Below are positions 6,058 through 7,170 of a stretch of 7,170 nt of DNA, piece by piece. The DNA is taken from contig VGJG01000080.1 in assembly GCA_016867615.1 (NCBI GenBank), forward strand, positions 1-7,170, in the 5' to 3' direction. Under the pieces are notes generated by a model. It was not told the origin of the DNA. It made no database searches and was given only the letters and a program-made list of their open reading frames with translations. Each line of letters starts with the position of its first letter. The stretch's first letter is position 1. The DNA is from Candidatus Aminicenantota bacterium (GTDB lineage: Bacteria > Acidobacteriota > Aminicenantia > Aminicenantales > JAFGAV01). A program made the position numbers and the translations under genes.

Positions 6058-7170
6058 ATGAGCCGCAAGCCGCGCAACGTCCACTCGAACATCCTGTCCT
6101 ACGCGGTTTTCATCGTCCTCAGCTGGGGCGTCGCCTATTATCTCCTCTTTCTTCTCCAGAGCCGGAAGTTCACCATCCTCGACCACCGTTTCCGTCCCGG
6201 CCTTCTCCTGTTCGGCGCCGTCTGGGCCGCAGCGTTCCTGGCCCTGGCCGCGCTGGGCAGGGTCGCAAGCCTCCGGGCCTGGGATAAAGACATGCCCCTC
6301 GACCTGGGGAGAAGGTTCATGCCCAAGCTGGCCGTCCTCTCTCCCCTGGCCTTTTTCCTTCTGACCCCCCTTCTGGCGGTCGGTCCCTACCTGACCCGCG
6401 AGGACCTGCGTTCGCGGCTCTTTATCCTGGGCGGCCTCATCGTCCTGGCCGTCTTCTTTCTCGGCTTGGCCGGAAAATCCGAACACCAGCCGGAGTGGCG
6501 GGGGCTTCTCCGGCGCCTCGAAGAACGGATCGCCCGGCTGCCGCGGAGGAAGAAGATCTTCGTCCTGTTCCTGCTCGCCCTCCTGGTTTACAACGCCGTG
6601 ACCCTGGCGCTCGTCGCGGGGGGGGTCACGTTTTCCGGGGACGAACCCTATTACCTCATGACCGCGCACAGCCTGTACGCCGACGGGGACATCAACCTGG
6701 CCAACAACTACCGCCAGAGGGATTACTTTAAATTTTACGAGCAGGAAAAGAACCCGCGGCTGAGGCTGGGGGTCTATGCCCGCCAGGGCAAGGACCCGGA
6801 CACGGCCTATCCCATCAACCTGCCGGGCATCTCGGTCCTGATGCTGCCCTTCTACGCCCTCAGCCGCCTGGCGGGCGGAGCGCTGCGGATCTTCCTCATC
6901 AAAGGCAGCCTCGCCGTCTGGGCCGCGCTGCTCGGCGTCCAGGTTTACCTTTTGGCCAAGCAGACCTGGAACCGGGAGCGTCTGTCCCTGGCGCTCTGGG
7001 CGCTGTCCGCTTTCACCGCGCCTGTCCTTTTTTTCGCCGTCCACCTCTACCCCGAGCTGCCGATCGCCTTCCTCTCGGCGTTCCTCTACAGGAAGGTCAC
7101 GTCCCGCGATAGGTTGTCCGCAGGGCACCTGGTCCTGTTCGGCCTCCTCCTGGCGCTTTTTCCCTGGTTC
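6058..7170 (+). CDS. Polytopic GT-C superfamily glycosyltransferase-like membrane protein, paralogue B (3' part missing)
   Basis: The first 371 residues are present and the frame is open to the right edge. It aligns along its whole visible length with the protein at 2613. Shared blocks are an N-terminal set of four hydrophobic segments, YLTREDLRSRL (111-121), a basic linker (about 147-165), FSGDEPYYL (192-200), ADGDINLANNYRQRDY (208-223), PGISVLMLPFYA (256-267) and HLYPELPIAFLS (329-340). D195 and E196 form the acidic pair expected in the first outer catalytic loop of GT-C transferases using polyprenyl-phosphate sugars. The loop between RDY and PG differs in sequence and is slightly longer than in paralogue A, which may reflect a different substrate. 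ATG 6058 follows a -35/-10 pair and gives an N-terminus like the paralogue's. It is divergent from the polyprenyl-sugar synthase-like GT2, with which it may be co-regulated. Membrane GT-C family is likely; sugar and acceptor are unknown. Confidence 0.85.
   Translation, partial: MSRKPRNVHSNILSYAVFIVLSWGVAYYLLFLLQSRKFTILDHRFRPGLLLFGAVWAAAFLALAALGRVASLRAWDKDMPLDLGRRFMPKLAVLSPLAFFLLTPLLAVGPYLTREDLRSRLFILGGLIVLAVFFLGLAGKSEHQPEWRGLLRRLEERIARLPRRKKIFVLFLLALLVYNAVTLALVAGGVTFSGDEPYYLMTAHSLYADGDINLANNYRQRDYFKFYEQEKNPRLRLGVYARQGKDPDTAYPINLPGISVLMLPFYALSRLAGGALRIFLIKGSLAVWAALLGVQVYLLAKQTWNRERLSLALWALSAFTAPVLFFAVHLYPELPIAFLSAFLYRKVTSRDRLSAGHLVLFGLLLALFPWF

Noticed and set aside
5893..7128. 411-residue minus-strand open frame antisense to the second GT-C gene
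   Set aside because: It is Q/E/G-rich with no motif; the plus strand aligns with the paralogue at 2613 throughout.

Overview
The window is G+C-rich bacterial DNA in which third codon positions are almost all G or C. It holds six protein genes, two of them cut by the window edges, and very little non-coding DNA. No rRNA, tRNA, CRISPR array, insertion sequence or phage gene is visible. The products point to a Gram-negative-type envelope: a lipopolysaccharide-core type family-2 glycosyltransferase, a family-4 glycosyltransferase, a polyprenyl-phosphate-type sugar transferase and two large GT-C type membrane transferases. Phylum cannot be fixed from the sequence. A high-G+C lineage such as Acidobacteriota, Aminicenantes-like bacteria or Desulfobacterota would fit, but that is only an impression.

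Left half, minus strand (1-2518): one operon read right to left. It starts with a WaaE/KdtX-like GT2 gene at 2518 (GTG start). This overlaps by 20 bases a GT4 gene that starts with TTG at 1764. After a 19-base gap comes an enolase-superfamily gene of the MenC/N-acylamino-acid racemase type (start 626), which runs off the left edge. The two downstream genes have purine-rich ribosome binding sites; the first gene does not.

Middle and right (2613-7170): a plus-strand GT-C type membrane protein (794 aa) converges, with only 10 bases between stop codons, on a minus-strand GT2 of the dolichol/undecaprenyl-phosphate sugar synthase type. A 234-base divergent spacer separates that gene from a second plus-strand membrane protein. 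This second protein is clearly a paralogue of the first and runs off the right edge. A workable model is that the soluble GT2 charges a polyprenyl phosphate with a sugar on the cytoplasmic face. One or both GT-C proteins would then use the lipid-linked sugar on the outer face. The left operon would build or modify a surface glycan such as lipopolysaccharide core.

Two things go beyond routine annotation. First, all four transcription-unit starts have a promoter-like -10 element 7 to 14 bases before the start codon, which suggests leaderless or very short-leader messages. Second, both GT-C paralogues carry about 160 extra N-terminal membrane residues before the usual first catalytic loop.
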